NCBI GenBank assembly: GCA_016930235.1 | Contig: JAFGHI010000011.1 | Span: 1 to 48,177, forward strand | Direction: 5' to 3' | DNA length: 48,177 nucleotides | DNA from: Candidatus Omnitrophota bacterium | GTDB lineage: Bacteria > Omnitrophota > Omnitrophia > Omnitrophales > Aquincolibacteriaceae | Shown here: positions 26,826 to 35,851 of the stretch, one piece after another | Layout: each line of letters starts with the position of its first letter | Position numbering within the stretch: the first letter of the stretch is position 1 | The notes under the pieces: model-generated | What the model saw: only the letters and a program-made list of their open reading frames with translations | Databases searched by the model: none | Told to the model about the DNA's origin: nothing | Position numbers and translations under genes: made by a program

Positions 26826-27560
26826 ATGGATAAAAATGTGACTCGCGTCGTAATGGCTGGTTTTCTTACTATTTTCCTTCTATCGACAGGTCCCTCTGCA
26901 TTCGGACGTGACACCGTTCGAAGCTCAGAAAAGTTGAGATTGCTGGATAACGCTACCGGCTCTTCGACCTCTTCCTCCAGTTTTGAATCCCGATTAGACG
27001 CTGTTTTCAGCACGAATGCGGAACCTACCCGTTCCGTTGTCGCCCGTCAAGATGCGCGCAACCAACTGGCGACACAAGTCAACCCTTACGAGGAAACCGA
27101 AGTATCACTTTTTACAGTCTCTCCCGAAAAAAAGGGCCTTGAGAAGGAAAAAACCGAGGAAGAATCACGATTAAAATCTAACCTCGAAAACGTCAAGGAT
27201 GCCAGCAATCAAACTTATGAGGACCAATTTCAAAAAACTCAGGAAGACCTTTTTGAAGAAAATCTCATGCGTCAGCAAGCACTCTCAAAAGCCCAAGAAG
27301 GGACGAAAACCGAGGAGGAAGAGGCTTCTTCTCTACCCCCATCGCTCGCTTACAATCCCTTTTACTTCGAGCCCATTCCCCAAAGCGAATTTGAAGAAGT
27401 CAAACCCATTCTTGCCAGCCGCCTGATGCAGCAAGGATGGGAAACCGATGACATCCAGGATTTCCTGACGCGGTCTTCAAGTCCTGAGGATCTCATCCTC
27501 ATCCTGATGCACGAGGAAAACTACTCCTACGCGGAAGCTCTGGAAATTGTTCAGACTTAA
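26826..27560 (+). CDS. Secreted acidic protein of unknown function
   Basis: The only plus-strand gene in the window, 244 residues. It has a clear signal peptide (MDKNVTRVVMAGFLTIFLLS, cleavage after SAFG), then a Ser/Thr-rich stretch, a long Glu/Lys-rich helical section (about residues 95-165) likely to be disordered or coiled coil, a proline-rich patch, and a more ordered C-terminus (residues 185-244; ASRLMQQGWETDDIQDFLTR, then EENYSYAEALEIVQ) that resembles a small helical, UBA-like fold. I do not recognise a family. There is no strong Shine-Dalgarno, but a good promoter lies upstream. It converges on the T2SS operon end with 15 bases between stops. Confidence 0.75.
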   Translation: MDKNVTRVVMAGFLTIFLLSTGPSAFGRDTVRSSEKLRLLDNATGSSTSSSSFESRLDAVFSTNAEPTRSVVARQDARNQLATQVNPYEETEVSLFTVSPEKKGLEKEKTEEESRLKSNLENVKDASNQTYEDQFQKTQEDLFEENLMRQQALSKAQEGTKTEEEEASSLPPSLAYNPFYFEPIPQSEFEEVKPILASRLMQQGWETDDIQDFLTRSSSPEDLILILMHEENYSYAEALEIVQT

Positions 27561-27575
27561 AGTAAGGGCGGCTTC

Positions 27576-27950
27576 TTAAGAATTCGGGAAAACCCTACCC
27601 AAAATATTATTCTGCAGATAACTAAGATCGAAAGGTTTCAGGATATAATCGTAGGCGCCTTTTTGGATGGCCTTTTTGGCAACCTGTTCATCTTGAAGCC
27701 CGCTTGCCACAACAACAATCACTTTTTCATCTATTTGACGGATTTTTTCAAGACATTCCAAGCCGTCAATTTCAGGAAGAAGAATATCCAGGAGAATGAT
27801 ATCCGGATGTTCCTTCTCTAACAAGGCAAGACCTTGCTTGGCATCCGTAGCTAAAAGGGTGATATAACCCTGTTCATCAAGAAAATCTTTAACAATTTCC
27901 CCGATTTCAGGTTCATCATCTATGACAAGCAATTTTCTAGGTGTTTTCAT
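27576..27950 (-). CDS. Stand-alone response-regulator receiver protein
   Basis: A 124-residue CheY-like receiver. It has the acidic pair in VIDDEPEIG, phospho-accepting Asp in IILLDILLP, Ala in place of the usual switch Thr/Ser region (VVVASGLQDE, with Ser), and the conserved Lys in ILKPFD. There is no output domain. It follows gspG by 65 bases on the same strand and is the last gene of the array that begins with the giant protein, so it could link a signal to the secretion system. ACGGAGAGTT precedes the ATG. Confidence 0.88.
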   Translation of the reverse strand: MKTPRKLLVIDDEPEIGEIVKDFLDEQGYITLLATDAKQGLALLEKEHPDIILLDILLPEIDGLECLEKIRQIDEKVIVVVASGLQDEQVAKKAIQKGAYDYILKPFDLSYLQNNILGRVFPNS

Positions 27951-28015
27951 AACTCTCCGTTGTGCCGATATTATACACCCTTAATTTCATCCCAGCGTTA
28001 AAAAAAATGACACTT

Positions 28016-28447
28016 CTAATAAGGAGCCTCCGACTTCCAATTGACGATATCGTCCGTCGTTCCCTCCTGCTTGTCAGGACCAGCGGAATAAAGATCATAG
28101 CTCCCTGCATTATGAGACCCGGGCATCCGGTAACTATAAGCGCCTCCCCAAGGATCCTTCGGGATTCCTTTCTTCAAATACGGGCCGCGCCAGTTAGGAA
28201 TGGCACTGGGCTTTGTCACTAGATCTTCCAACTTGGCCGGATATCTTCCATTATCAACCTCGAAAAGATCAATGGCTAAAGCCAATCCCCCGTCGATATC
28301 GGCACGCGCCGCTTGTTTTCTCGCCTCTTCGGAACGCCCCGCCAACCTCGGCGCCACAAGCGATACCAAAATCCCGATGATAATCACAACCAAAAGAATC
28401 TCGATCAAAGTAAACCCCTTGGCTTGGCTCATTTCTATTTTCTTCAT
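28016..28447 (-). CDS. gspG: T2SS major pseudopilin GspG
   Basis: The main subunit of the periplasmic pseudopilus that pushes substrates through the secretin. The 143-residue precursor has a short leader cut after Gly11 (QAKG before FTLIEILLVV, with the conserved Glu at mature +5), a hydrophobic helix, and a C-terminal domain with WGGAYSYRMPG and the calcium-loop-like SAGPDKQEGTTDDI. Length and ending match GspG. I chose the ATG at 28447 with AGAGGCAG upstream; a longer frame to 28516 overlaps gspM. Confidence 0.93.
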   Translation of the reverse strand: MKKIEMSQAKGFTLIEILLVVIIIGILVSLVAPRLAGRSEEARKQAARADIDGGLALAIDLFEVDNGRYPAKLEDLVTKPSAIPNWRGPYLKKGIPKDPWGGAYSYRMPGSHNAGSYDLYSAGPDKQEGTTDDIVNWKSEAPY

Positions 28448-28502
28448 AACTGCCTCTTTTCTTCCCTGTAGGATTCGAAATAATTGACTCTCATTTCCGT
28501 TT

Positions 28503-29036
28503 TTAAAGAACCACAACCCTTGTAATCACAAGGTAAGTTCTCATAATTAACGACTTTTCTTCTTTGGGCGCGGTCTCAATCCTTTCTATTTTCAAAAGCT
28601 GGGGAGAATGTTGAAGTTCATAAACAAATTCGACGATCTGTTGGACACCGCTTTCCGCGTTAAGTTCAACAACAAAACGTTTCGAAATCTTATCCGATTT
28701 CACCTGCTGCGGCTTAACATCGGACAAAGAGACTCCCGACTGCCGGGCCGTACGTTCAATCAAATTCAACAATCGCGCGATCTCTTCTTCATCTTTTCCG
28801 GCATCCATCTGTTCCAAATTGCTATATTTTTTCGATTCCTCCAAAATGTCGTTTTTTTGCTGGAGAAATATTTTTGCTTTCCGAATCTTCAATTGAAGGG
28901 AGAATACCTGATCATTGACTTCGGCAAATTTACCCGCTACGGGCCGGTAGACCCCATGATAAAAACCGACTCCGATCAGCAGGATAATCACGATGACAAG
29001 AATTTTTCTCTCTCTGGCTGACATCTTCTCGAGCAT
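28503..29036 (-). CDS. gspM: T2SS inner-membrane protein GspM / PilO-like
   Basis: A 177-residue bitopic protein. A short cytoplasmic N-terminus (MLEKMSARERK) is followed by one membrane helix (ILVIVIILLIGVGFYHGVY), a coiled coil (about residues 35-75) and a small periplasmic ferredoxin-like domain. This is the layout of GspM and PilO, which pair with GspL or PilN in the assembly platform. The ATG at 29036 has GGGGG 8 bases upstream and starts about 12 bases after gspL. The assignment rests on topology and position more than on motifs. Confidence 0.8.
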   Translation of the reverse strand: MLEKMSARERKILVIVIILLIGVGFYHGVYRPVAGKFAEVNDQVFSLQLKIRKAKIFLQQKNDILEESKKYSNLEQMDAGKDEEEIARLLNLIERTARQSGVSLSDVKPQQVKSDKISKRFVVELNAESGVQQIVEFVYELQHSPQLLKIERIETAPKEEKSLIMRTYLVITRVVVL

Positions 29037-29048
29037 CAAAAGATCCCC

Positions 29049-30560
29049 CTAGGCATTGTTGGATCCTCCCGGAACAACATTCGCCACAATCTCAAATTCG
29101 GCGACATCCTGGTCATCAACTTTCCGTTTCGTGACATTGCGTGTTTTTACAAACTCCAAGTGCGGGGCCGCCTCCAAAGTTGACAACAATTGAAAAACAG
29201 AGGACATCTCTTCGGAAATGCCCCGAATCGTGATGCTTTTTTCTTGATCGTCAAAATTCAATCCGGTCAAATAAATGCTGTCGGGCAAGACCCCGCGGAC
29301 ATCATACAAAACTTCCAGAAAATTCTGTCCCCCGCCAGCCTGCTCCTGTGCCAGTTTCATTTTAGCCACCAATCGCTCCAAATCATTGGCTTCGGGTTCA
29401 ATGGCTTCATACTCCGCTTTCAAGGCATCCAGATAAGTTATCTTCAAAAAATATTTATGAAAAGCAATCGCGGAAACCAATGTCACCAAGGAAAGCATCA
29501 TTGTGCCCAAGAAAGCCAAATCTTTGGCTCGTTCTTCTAAATTCTTTCTAATCTCGATCTCGGGTAAGATAAGATTCACTTCGCATGTTTGAGGCTCGAT
29601 GGCCAAGCCCAAAACCGAGACGAAAGAGCCTTCCGCTTTCTCCAAATTCTGCCGAATCGTTTCCGGAACAATTGTCCTGAATTCCCTAAACATGGGAACA
29701 ACTTCACAAGGCAGGCTTAATTCACGCGACAAAAGTGCAACCAGGTTCTTAAGCGGCCCCTCAACCCCCGTTAGGACAACATGCTCAATCTTTCCCTGTT
29801 GAAGCTCTGCTTGTCCGGATTCGACAGAAAGTTGAACTTCCCTTAAAAACTTGTTCTCCACCATCAAACCCTGCTCCTGGATATGCTTGGAACCGACACC
29901 AATACTCCGGCCAAAGACAATCTTACCGCCCATTAAGATCAATAAATCCGTTGTCGAAGAATCGACATCCAAAAACAAAGTCGTCTTTGTCTGAAGATCC
30001 TCGGATTGCTGGCAAAGATGTTGATACCAGTTATGGATCCCCTCAAAAGCCAGGGAAATTTGCTGAGGAGGAACCTTTGCCATCTCGGGAATTCGGTAAT
30101 ATTTGGAAATAACATCCCTGTGTGAAATCGCAAGCAAGATTCTCGAATATCCCGTTTCGTCAAGGTTCAGGATCCTAAAACCCGGACTAATCTCCTCGCG
30201 AGCGTAAGGAGTCTGCTTAACCGCTTGAAGCTCCAGGATATCCTTAATCTCAGCAGGATCCGTTGAAGGGATCGCTAAAAAACGCGTCGTAAGATTATGA
30301 GTCGGATGATTTAAAATAACATAGTGAGGTTTAAACTTGTTTTTCTTTAAAAATTCTTCGATCTTAAAAGAGATCTCGGTTTCCGAAAGTCCCTTGACCG
30401 ATTCAAAAGCCGCACATTGCACGGACTTTTTCTTCTTCTGGACTTTGGCTCCAACGAGCTTGAGCCAATCATCGGAGATCTCCAAAGCCAAAACCCTCCT
30501 AGGCTGGTTGAGACCCAGGAAACCGGAGAACTTTAACTTTGTCTTACCTGTCGATGTCAT
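29049..30560 (-). CDS. gspL: T2SS assembly-platform protein GspL (PilM-PilN-like fusion)
   Basis: Links the cytoplasmic ATPase GspE to the membrane platform. The 503-residue protein has an actin-like PilM/GspL cytoplasmic domain (RRVLALEISDDWLKLVGAKV; LFLDVDSSTTDLLILMGGKI; VLTGVEGPLKNLVALL), one membrane helix near residue 350 (LGTMMLSLVTLVSAIAF), and a periplasmic PilN-like domain (LYDVRGVLPDSIYLTGLNFD; LLSTLEAAPHLEFVKT). The full PilM-plus-PilN arrangement is typical of GspL. It is preceded by a 93-base gap that may hold its own promoter. Confidence 0.87.
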   Translation of the reverse strand: MTSTGKTKLKFSGFLGLNQPRRVLALEISDDWLKLVGAKVQKKKKSVQCAAFESVKGLSETEISFKIEEFLKKNKFKPHYVILNHPTHNLTTRFLAIPSTDPAEIKDILELQAVKQTPYAREEISPGFRILNLDETGYSRILLAISHRDVISKYYRIPEMAKVPPQQISLAFEGIHNWYQHLCQQSEDLQTKTTLFLDVDSSTTDLLILMGGKIVFGRSIGVGSKHIQEQGLMVENKFLREVQLSVESGQAELQQGKIEHVVLTGVEGPLKNLVALLSRELSLPCEVVPMFREFRTIVPETIRQNLEKAEGSFVSVLGLAIEPQTCEVNLILPEIEIRKNLEERAKDLAFLGTMMLSLVTLVSAIAFHKYFLKITYLDALKAEYEAIEPEANDLERLVAKMKLAQEQAGGGQNFLEVLYDVRGVLPDSIYLTGLNFDDQEKSITIRGISEEMSSVFQLLSTLEAAPHLEFVKTRNVTKRKVDDQDVAEFEIVANVVPGGSNNA

Positions 30561-30653
30561 TTAAAGCCTATGCAATGGTTCCGTCACGCAATACATTAAA
30601 CTGTTGCAAGTCGTTATAAAGCAACCTATCTCGTTACACAATAATATGTTACG
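30561..30653 (-). promoter_or_regulatory. Gap before gspL with a possible internal promoter
   Basis: The widest gap inside the T2SS gene row. On the minus strand TTGTGT and TATAAC occur with 17 bases between them, about 45 bases before the gspL start. Neither box is strong, and read-through from gspK is equally possible. The gspL start itself lacks a clear Shine-Dalgarno. Confidence 0.3.
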
Positions 30654-31694
30654 TCATCCTCCAGTTTCGCGCCAATATAAAACTTTCCCCGTCCTCTCGA
30701 CAACGCACACAATTCCCGTCTCGATAACAGTATCATTTCTAATTAAACGGCCAAAAGAACGAATTCTAAAGGCATTGCTCTTTACCGTCACGATCTCTTG
30801 AGCAATAATATTGGCAATCTCCGCAAATTCTTCCGGCGAAAAAGACACTGAAGCACTTAAAGCCGGGGTAATCCCTTCAACGATTTGAAAGACTCCATCA
30901 TCTTCGGTCCCTTCAATTCCATCTTCCCCTTTCCTAAAGGTCACAATCTTCATAGCCAGTTCGGGGCTCATTCCTAAAGCCTGCAAAACAATAGGGGACG
31001 CGGAATTGAAATTAATTTTTTCTTCCGTAAAAACCGTAACATGCGGCTCTAATTTCTGGTACAAACTAGCATCAATCCCCCGAATCATCAACAACTCCTC
31101 AGGAACCTCCAGCGGGGCATTCCGGGGCTCATAAGGCTCATCCAGGGCATTATAGAACATGCCCTCCGCACCGTGTTCCATCACTGCATCATCGGGATCT
31201 CGCCAATCGATAATCGATTGAGCGATGGCCTGCGCCCTTCTTTCAGCCATTGTCTCGTCCACTAAGAAGAGAAGATTGTAAAGCACCTGTTCGCTTGCAG
31301 TATTGACATTAATTCTTCCGGATTCGTCGCAAATGCCGTAGCGAAAATCTTCCTCGCTCACCGCATCCGAAAGCGGACAGACAACGGAAAAATATCCTTC
31401 CTCTCCCATCGAGATCTCCTGAAAGGCTTCGGGATTATTCCCCCACGATTCATTCAAGGCATCGAACGTCAAAAATCCATCGTTCTGAATTTCAAATAAA
31501 GCCCGCTCGACACCCGCGTTCGCAAAAATCCGTGCCATGATACGTTCCTTCATCCATTTACCCATCATCAGACTTTGAGAGGCCTGTCGATTAATTGCAA
31601 CTGTAAAAATGACAAGTACACTTAATATCCAAATAACCGATATAAGAACACTCCCTTGCATGGTTTCTTTCATTTTCTCTGAATGAAAATTCAC
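30654..31694 (-). CDS. gspK: T2SS minor pseudopilin GspK
   Basis: The large minor pseudopilin that caps the pseudopilus tip with GspI and GspJ. The 346-residue protein has a prepilin leader ending MQG before SVLISVIWILSVLVIF, lacking Glu at +5 as GspK proteins do, then the SAM-like helical insert (DESGRINVNTASEQVLYNLL; INFNSASPIVLQALG) and metal-loop-like GEDGIEGTEDDG. I chose the GTG at 31694 because AAGGAGG lies 11 bases upstream and the gap to gspJ is then 7 bases; an ATG at 31673 is the alternative. The upstream open frame overlaps gspJ and is not real. Confidence 0.88.
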   Translation of the reverse strand: MNFHSEKMKETMQGSVLISVIWILSVLVIFTVAINRQASQSLMMGKWMKERIMARIFANAGVERALFEIQNDGFLTFDALNESWGNNPEAFQEISMGEEGYFSVVCPLSDAVSEEDFRYGICDESGRINVNTASEQVLYNLLFLVDETMAERRAQAIAQSIIDWRDPDDAVMEHGAEGMFYNALDEPYEPRNAPLEVPEELLMIRGIDASLYQKLEPHVTVFTEEKINFNSASPIVLQALGMSPELAMKIVTFRKGEDGIEGTEDDGVFQIVEGITPALSASVSFSPEEFAEIANIIAQEIVTVKSNAFRIRSFGRLIRNDTVIETGIVCVVERTGKVLYWRETGG

Positions 31695-31701
31695 GCTTTT
31701 T

Positions 31702-32433
31702 TTACTCCTCCTTTTCAACCGCTTCTTCCTTCTTCCCGCCCATCGGCAAAAGAATTGTTCGGTGATGTTTCTTGGAATATTCCGGCTCTTTTGGGTTGGG
31801 AGCAACCTCCAAAACCATTTCAACCGCTTGAGGCAGCTCGCCGCCGTCGTCCCACCTGTCATACCACGCATAATTTTCCCCGATATTCCGGTAAAGCCAA
31901 TAGCTCAACTCAAACCGTTGGATCCTCTCAGCGATGACGGTGCAGGGAACAAGCTCCTTACGGTACCAATCACTCATCGACTCGACCGCACGGCATAAGG
32001 TCTTACGCCGTGCATCCCATTCATAGCGAACGCCTCCCGCCCGGGTCAGGGGCATCCCATCCGCAGCCGGAATCGTTACCATCACCGGGATGTTGATCTT
32101 CGCCGCAGTCCCTTTAAATTCCGGAACCAATCGACCGAAAGATGTCTCATTTTTCTTGATGGGAACCGCCCTTCGCAGGTCACGGGCCATGGACTCTAAC
32201 GCTAAAACCGCCTTTCGTTCATACACGGCGGGGCCTCGGGACCGGTTCCAAATCTCGATCCCCATCCTGAAAATGTTATAACTAGAAACCATGACGACCG
32301 CAAACAGGGTTACCGCCAAAAGTGTTTCCATGAGGGTAAAACCTTTTTGATAAAGAAAAAACTTTTTTGAAAATCTTGCCTTCATAAAGAATTGTGGGGG
32401 AAATTGCCTCATGCAATTAAGAAATATCTTCAT
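31702..32433 (-). CDS. gspJ: T2SS minor pseudopilin GspJ
   Basis: A minor pseudopilin of the tip complex. The 243-residue precursor has the prepilin motif YQKG before FTLMETLLAVTLFAVVMVSS with Glu at +5, then a beta-rich domain (RLVPEFKGTAAK; GGVRYEWDARRKTLCR). The ATG at 32433 overlaps the gspI stop (ATGA) and gives a rather long 31-residue leader; a later ATG at 32385 gives a 15-residue leader but has no ribosome site. The acidic/basic C-terminal end (KKEEAVEKEE) is extra. Confidence 0.85.
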   Translation of the reverse strand: MKIFLNCMRQFPPQFFMKARFSKKFFLYQKGFTLMETLLAVTLFAVVMVSSYNIFRMGIEIWNRSRGPAVYERKAVLALESMARDLRRAVPIKKNETSFGRLVPEFKGTAAKINIPVMVTIPAADGMPLTRAGGVRYEWDARRKTLCRAVESMSDWYRKELVPCTVIAERIQRFELSYWLYRNIGENYAWYDRWDDGGELPQAVEMVLEVAPNPKEPEYSKKHHRTILLPMGGKKEEAVEKEE

Positions 32434-32843
32434 AGCTCTTTTTCTCGGTTGGCAATAATCGTCGTTGCATTCCAATTATTCCGCCGGGATCCCTCTTTCC
32501 ATTGGATCCTGATCGTCACTTGATTCAACTTCGTCGCGTCACTGATCGATTCATCAACATAAGGGCGCACTTCTTTCACCCAGCTGAATTCCTGACCCAG
32601 GAACTGTTCCTTTCCCTTATCTTGGCCCGTCCGCAATTGATGAAACTGGCGGACCTCAAGTTCGCTTTCAGTCATTTTTTGCTCGAGAATTTCACTTGAG
32701 ATCACCAAATTTTGAGAAATTCGGAAAGCTTGTTCTGTCCTTGCCATTCCTTCAATCACAGACACGAGACCGATCGCAAGGATAACAATAGCGACAAGAA
32801 CTTCAATGAGTGTAAAACCCGAGGACTTATTGAGCAAAGACAT
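32430..32843 (-). CDS. gspI: T2SS minor pseudopilin GspI
   Basis: A minor pseudopilin that nucleates the pseudopilus tip. The 137-residue precursor begins MSLLNKSSG before FTLIEVLVAIVILAIGLVSV (Glu at +5). A following VIEGMARTEQAFRISQNLVI and TIRIQWKEGSRRN match the GspI pattern. I chose the ATG at 32843, giving the usual short leader; it overlaps gspF by 17 bases. No gspH is found between gspF and gspI. Confidence 0.87.
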   Translation of the reverse strand: MSLLNKSSGFTLIEVLVAIVILAIGLVSVIEGMARTEQAFRISQNLVISSEILEQKMTESELEVRQFHQLRTGQDKGKEQFLGQEFSWVKEVRPYVDESISDATKLNQVTIRIQWKEGSRRNNWNATTIIANREKEL

Positions 32844-34089
32844 GTATTTCGAAGATCGGGAGAAGCATCGAAACAACGACAAAACCTACAACGACGCCGA
32901 CTCCCAAAATCATCATTGGCTCCAGTAAAGAGGTTGCCGTTTTGATAAATTGATTCGTTTCTTGTTCATAAAAAGTAGCTGTTTCCCCAACCGCGGTACC
33001 CAGCTGTCCGGATTCTTCGCCTACGGAGATCATATTAATAACAAGCGGTGTCATGGTGGGGACAGGCTCCAGACTATTGGCCAAAGTAGCCCCGCTTTCA
33101 AGCCTTTCGGGAACCTGCTTCAGTTCATTACGAATCACAGAATTGCCGACCGTTTTCATCGCAACTTCCACCCCCCGATAAAGCGGGATCCCGTTTTCGT
33201 ACATCAATTCAAGGGATCGAAGAAATCTGGCAATTTCCGCTTTCTTAACCAACTCCTTGAAAAGAGGAAGCCCCAAAACCAAGTGATCGAGGACAGCCTT
33301 TTGCCCTTCGGATAACCCTCGAGCACGAAACCAAACGACAAGCGCCGCCACTACACCTACGATCGGCATCCAATAAGATTGACAAAAATGGCTAATATTC
33401 ATCATCACCTGAGTCACCGCAGGCAATTGAGTCCCCAAGTCATCAAAAAGAACCAGTAGCCGAGGCATGACAAAGGTAAAAAGGATAAAGATGGTCCCGA
33501 TTCCAACAAGAAGAAGGAATACGGGATAGATTAAAGCTGATTGGACCCGGGACCTTATTTCAGACTCCTTCTCGGCAAATTCGGCTAACCGTTCAAGCAC
33601 CTTATCCAAGGTACCGCTCACTTCTCCGGAATGGATCATGCTTAAATAGATTTGCGAGAAAATCCTCGGGAATTTTTCAATCACACCCGAAAGGCTTGCC
33701 CCTCCGCGAAGAGCTTCCTGGCAATACCGTAATACCTGCCGGAACTTGTCATTTGTGGTTTGAATCTGTAGCACCTCGAAAATACGAAGAAGAGGAACGC
33801 TTGCCTTAATGAGGATAGCAAACTGCCTTGTAAAAACATTGAGATCCCGGTACCCGACTCGAATCTTCGAAAGATCCCCCATCGTCATAGAAGTCTGGTC
33901 CTTGACACTAGACGGTCTGATGCCCTGGCTCGTCGAACCTGCCTTCCCATCACGGACATCCGTAATCTTGATCGGGATAAGTCCCATAGCCGAGATTCGG
34001 CTCACGGCTGCGTCTTCGTTTTCAGCCGAGATTTCACCCTCCACAATCTCCGTCGGACCCTTTTTGGCTTTATATTGGTAATTGGGCAT
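32827..34089 (-). CDS. gspF: T2SS inner-membrane platform protein GspF
   Basis: The polytopic core of the assembly platform, thought to be driven by GspE. The 420-residue protein has the N-terminal YQYKAKKGPTEIVEGEI segment, then two GspF domains, the first with LNVFTRQFAILIKASVPLL and GEVSGTLDKVLERLAEF, the second with ARFLRSLELMYENGIPLY and SVGEESGQLGTAVGETATFY, and membrane helices after each, including VGVVVGFVVVSMLLPIF. Length and motifs are standard. It starts 2 bases after gspE. Confidence 0.95.
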   Translation of the reverse strand: MPNYQYKAKKGPTEIVEGEISAENEDAAVSRISAMGLIPIKITDVRDGKAGSTSQGIRPSSVKDQTSMTMGDLSKIRVGYRDLNVFTRQFAILIKASVPLLRIFEVLQIQTTNDKFRQVLRYCQEALRGGASLSGVIEKFPRIFSQIYLSMIHSGEVSGTLDKVLERLAEFAEKESEIRSRVQSALIYPVFLLLVGIGTIFILFTFVMPRLLVLFDDLGTQLPAVTQVMMNISHFCQSYWMPIVGVVAALVVWFRARGLSEGQKAVLDHLVLGLPLFKELVKKAEIARFLRSLELMYENGIPLYRGVEVAMKTVGNSVIRNELKQVPERLESGATLANSLEPVPTMTPLVINMISVGEESGQLGTAVGETATFYEQETNQFIKTATSLLEPMMILGVGVVVGFVVVSMLLPIFEIHVFAQ

Positions 34090-34091
34090 TG

Positions 34092-35837
34092 TTAAGCGAT
34101 ATTCTCCTCATCCGCGGTAACCTCCGTCACACGTAAAATTTCGTCAACGGTCGTTACCCCTTCCAGCACTTTCATCCATCCATCATACCGCAAAGTCGTC
34201 ATCCCATCCTCCATGGCGGCATGCTTAATATCATCCGCGGAAGATTTTGCCATAATCAGTTTTTGCGTCTTGGAACTTAAAACAAAAAACTCATGGATCC
34301 CTGTCCTTCCATGATAACCGCTATGATTGCATTCTTCGCATCCCGCTCCTACCCAAAACTTTATTTCGCGGCTTTTATCAGGCATCATCTCCTTGATCTC
34401 CCGAAGAAGTTCGGGCGGAACTTCCCGTTTGTCTTCACACTTGCACTTCTTACAGATAATACGGACCAATCTCTGTGCAATGATGCATTCCGTAGAAGAA
34501 ACAATGAGAAATGGATCCACTCCCATGTCCAAAAGCCGCGTGACAGCACTCGCAGCATCATTGGTATGAAGAGTCGAGAAAACAAGATGACCTGTTAAAG
34601 CAATACGCACAGCAAGTTCGGCTGTCTCATAGTCACGAACTTCTCCGACCATCATGACATCCGGATCATGACGGAGCATACTCCTTAACCCTTGAGCAAA
34701 GGTAAGTCCGATCTGCGGCATCACCTGAATTTGGGTGATCCCTTCCAGCTCATACTCGATAGGATCTTCAATCGTGATAATCTTCCTTTCCGGCTGATTG
34801 ATCCTGGATAAACTTGCATAGAGCGTCGTGGATTTACCGGCTCCTGTAGGCCCCGTCACGAAAATAATCCCGTAAGGCCTAAGAATCATTTCTTCAAGTA
34901 CTTTCCGGTTCGAATCACTCAAACCCAATTCTTTTAAATCAAACAACATCGACGTCGGCAAAATGCGGATGACGATACTCTCGCCATAAGGCGTCGGAAG
35001 AATTGAAATACGCAAATCCATCTTCTCCTTGCCGATCCGGATCGATGCCCGTCCATCTTGAGGAAGACGCCGCTCCACGATATTCAAATTGGACATAATT
35101 TTGATACGCGAAATAATTGCGGGAAGAAAACGGCGAATATGTTCCGGGACCTCTGAAGGATAAAGGATCCCGTCCACTCGGTATCTCAGCTGAAGTTTAC
35201 GCCGGTAAGGCTCAATATGAATATCGGTTGCCCTTTTTCTCCAGGCTTCCAAAATGACTTGATTGACGAGTTTAACGATCGAGGCATCCCCCGCCATTTT
35301 CTCGGCATCATCAATCTCAATCTCTTTATCTCCGGCTTGCTCCGTCGGGGAAGGCTGCTCCGCTTTCTCCTTTTCCTTTTCCAGCATGCCTTCAACCGTT
35401 TCAGCCGCTAACCCATAATACCGTTTCAATGCCGAAAGGATATCCGATTGCGTCGCAACAACAGGTTCAATCCGATACCGCGAGCGTAATGCAATTCTAA
35501 TCTCATCCATCATCTGAAGGTTCTGAGGATCCGCCATCGCAATCGTCAAAACCTGATTCGTCGCTTTCACCGGTACAATCTTGAAATGAAGCGCGATCTT
35601 GGGCGTAACTTTCTCAATTACTTCTCTTGCAATCAAAAATTTACTGAACCGGATAAAAGGAAGTTTAAACCGATCAGCCAGTATCCGAGCAAGGTCTTCT
35701 TCCCTGACGTAACCTTTTTGAACCAATACTTTCTCCAAAGGCTCGCCGCTTTTTTCCTGCTCCGCTTGAGCTTCTTTCATTTTTTCTGCGGTAATCAAAT
35801 TTCTCTGAACAAGATCATTCTCAAGCCAATCGGTCAT
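34092..35837 (-). CDS. gspE: T2SS assembly ATPase GspE
   Basis: The cytoplasmic hexameric ATPase that powers pseudopilus assembly. The 581-residue protein has an N-terminal MshEN-like domain (to about residue 150), an acidic linker, the N2 domain (ATDIHIEPYRRKLQLRYRVDG), Walker A VTGPTGAGKSTTLYA, Asp box TIEDPIEYEL, Walker B GEVRDYETAELAVRIA and the His box TGHLVFSTLHTND. A four-cysteine zinc element follows (ICKKC, GCEECNHSGYHGRTG), usual in GspE. It starts 14 bases after the stand-alone MshEN-like gene. Confidence 0.96.
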   Translation of the reverse strand: MTDWLENDLVQRNLITAEKMKEAQAEQEKSGEPLEKVLVQKGYVREEDLARILADRFKLPFIRFSKFLIAREVIEKVTPKIALHFKIVPVKATNQVLTIAMADPQNLQMMDEIRIALRSRYRIEPVVATQSDILSALKRYYGLAAETVEGMLEKEKEKAEQPSPTEQAGDKEIEIDDAEKMAGDASIVKLVNQVILEAWRKRATDIHIEPYRRKLQLRYRVDGILYPSEVPEHIRRFLPAIISRIKIMSNLNIVERRLPQDGRASIRIGKEKMDLRISILPTPYGESIVIRILPTSMLFDLKELGLSDSNRKVLEEMILRPYGIIFVTGPTGAGKSTTLYASLSRINQPERKIITIEDPIEYELEGITQIQVMPQIGLTFAQGLRSMLRHDPDVMMVGEVRDYETAELAVRIALTGHLVFSTLHTNDAASAVTRLLDMGVDPFLIVSSTECIIAQRLVRIICKKCKCEDKREVPPELLREIKEMMPDKSREIKFWVGAGCEECNHSGYHGRTGIHEFFVLSSKTQKLIMAKSSADDIKHAAMEDGMTTLRYDGWMKVLEGVTTVDEILRVTEVTADEENIA

Positions 35838-35851
35838 AGCTCATCCGTCCT

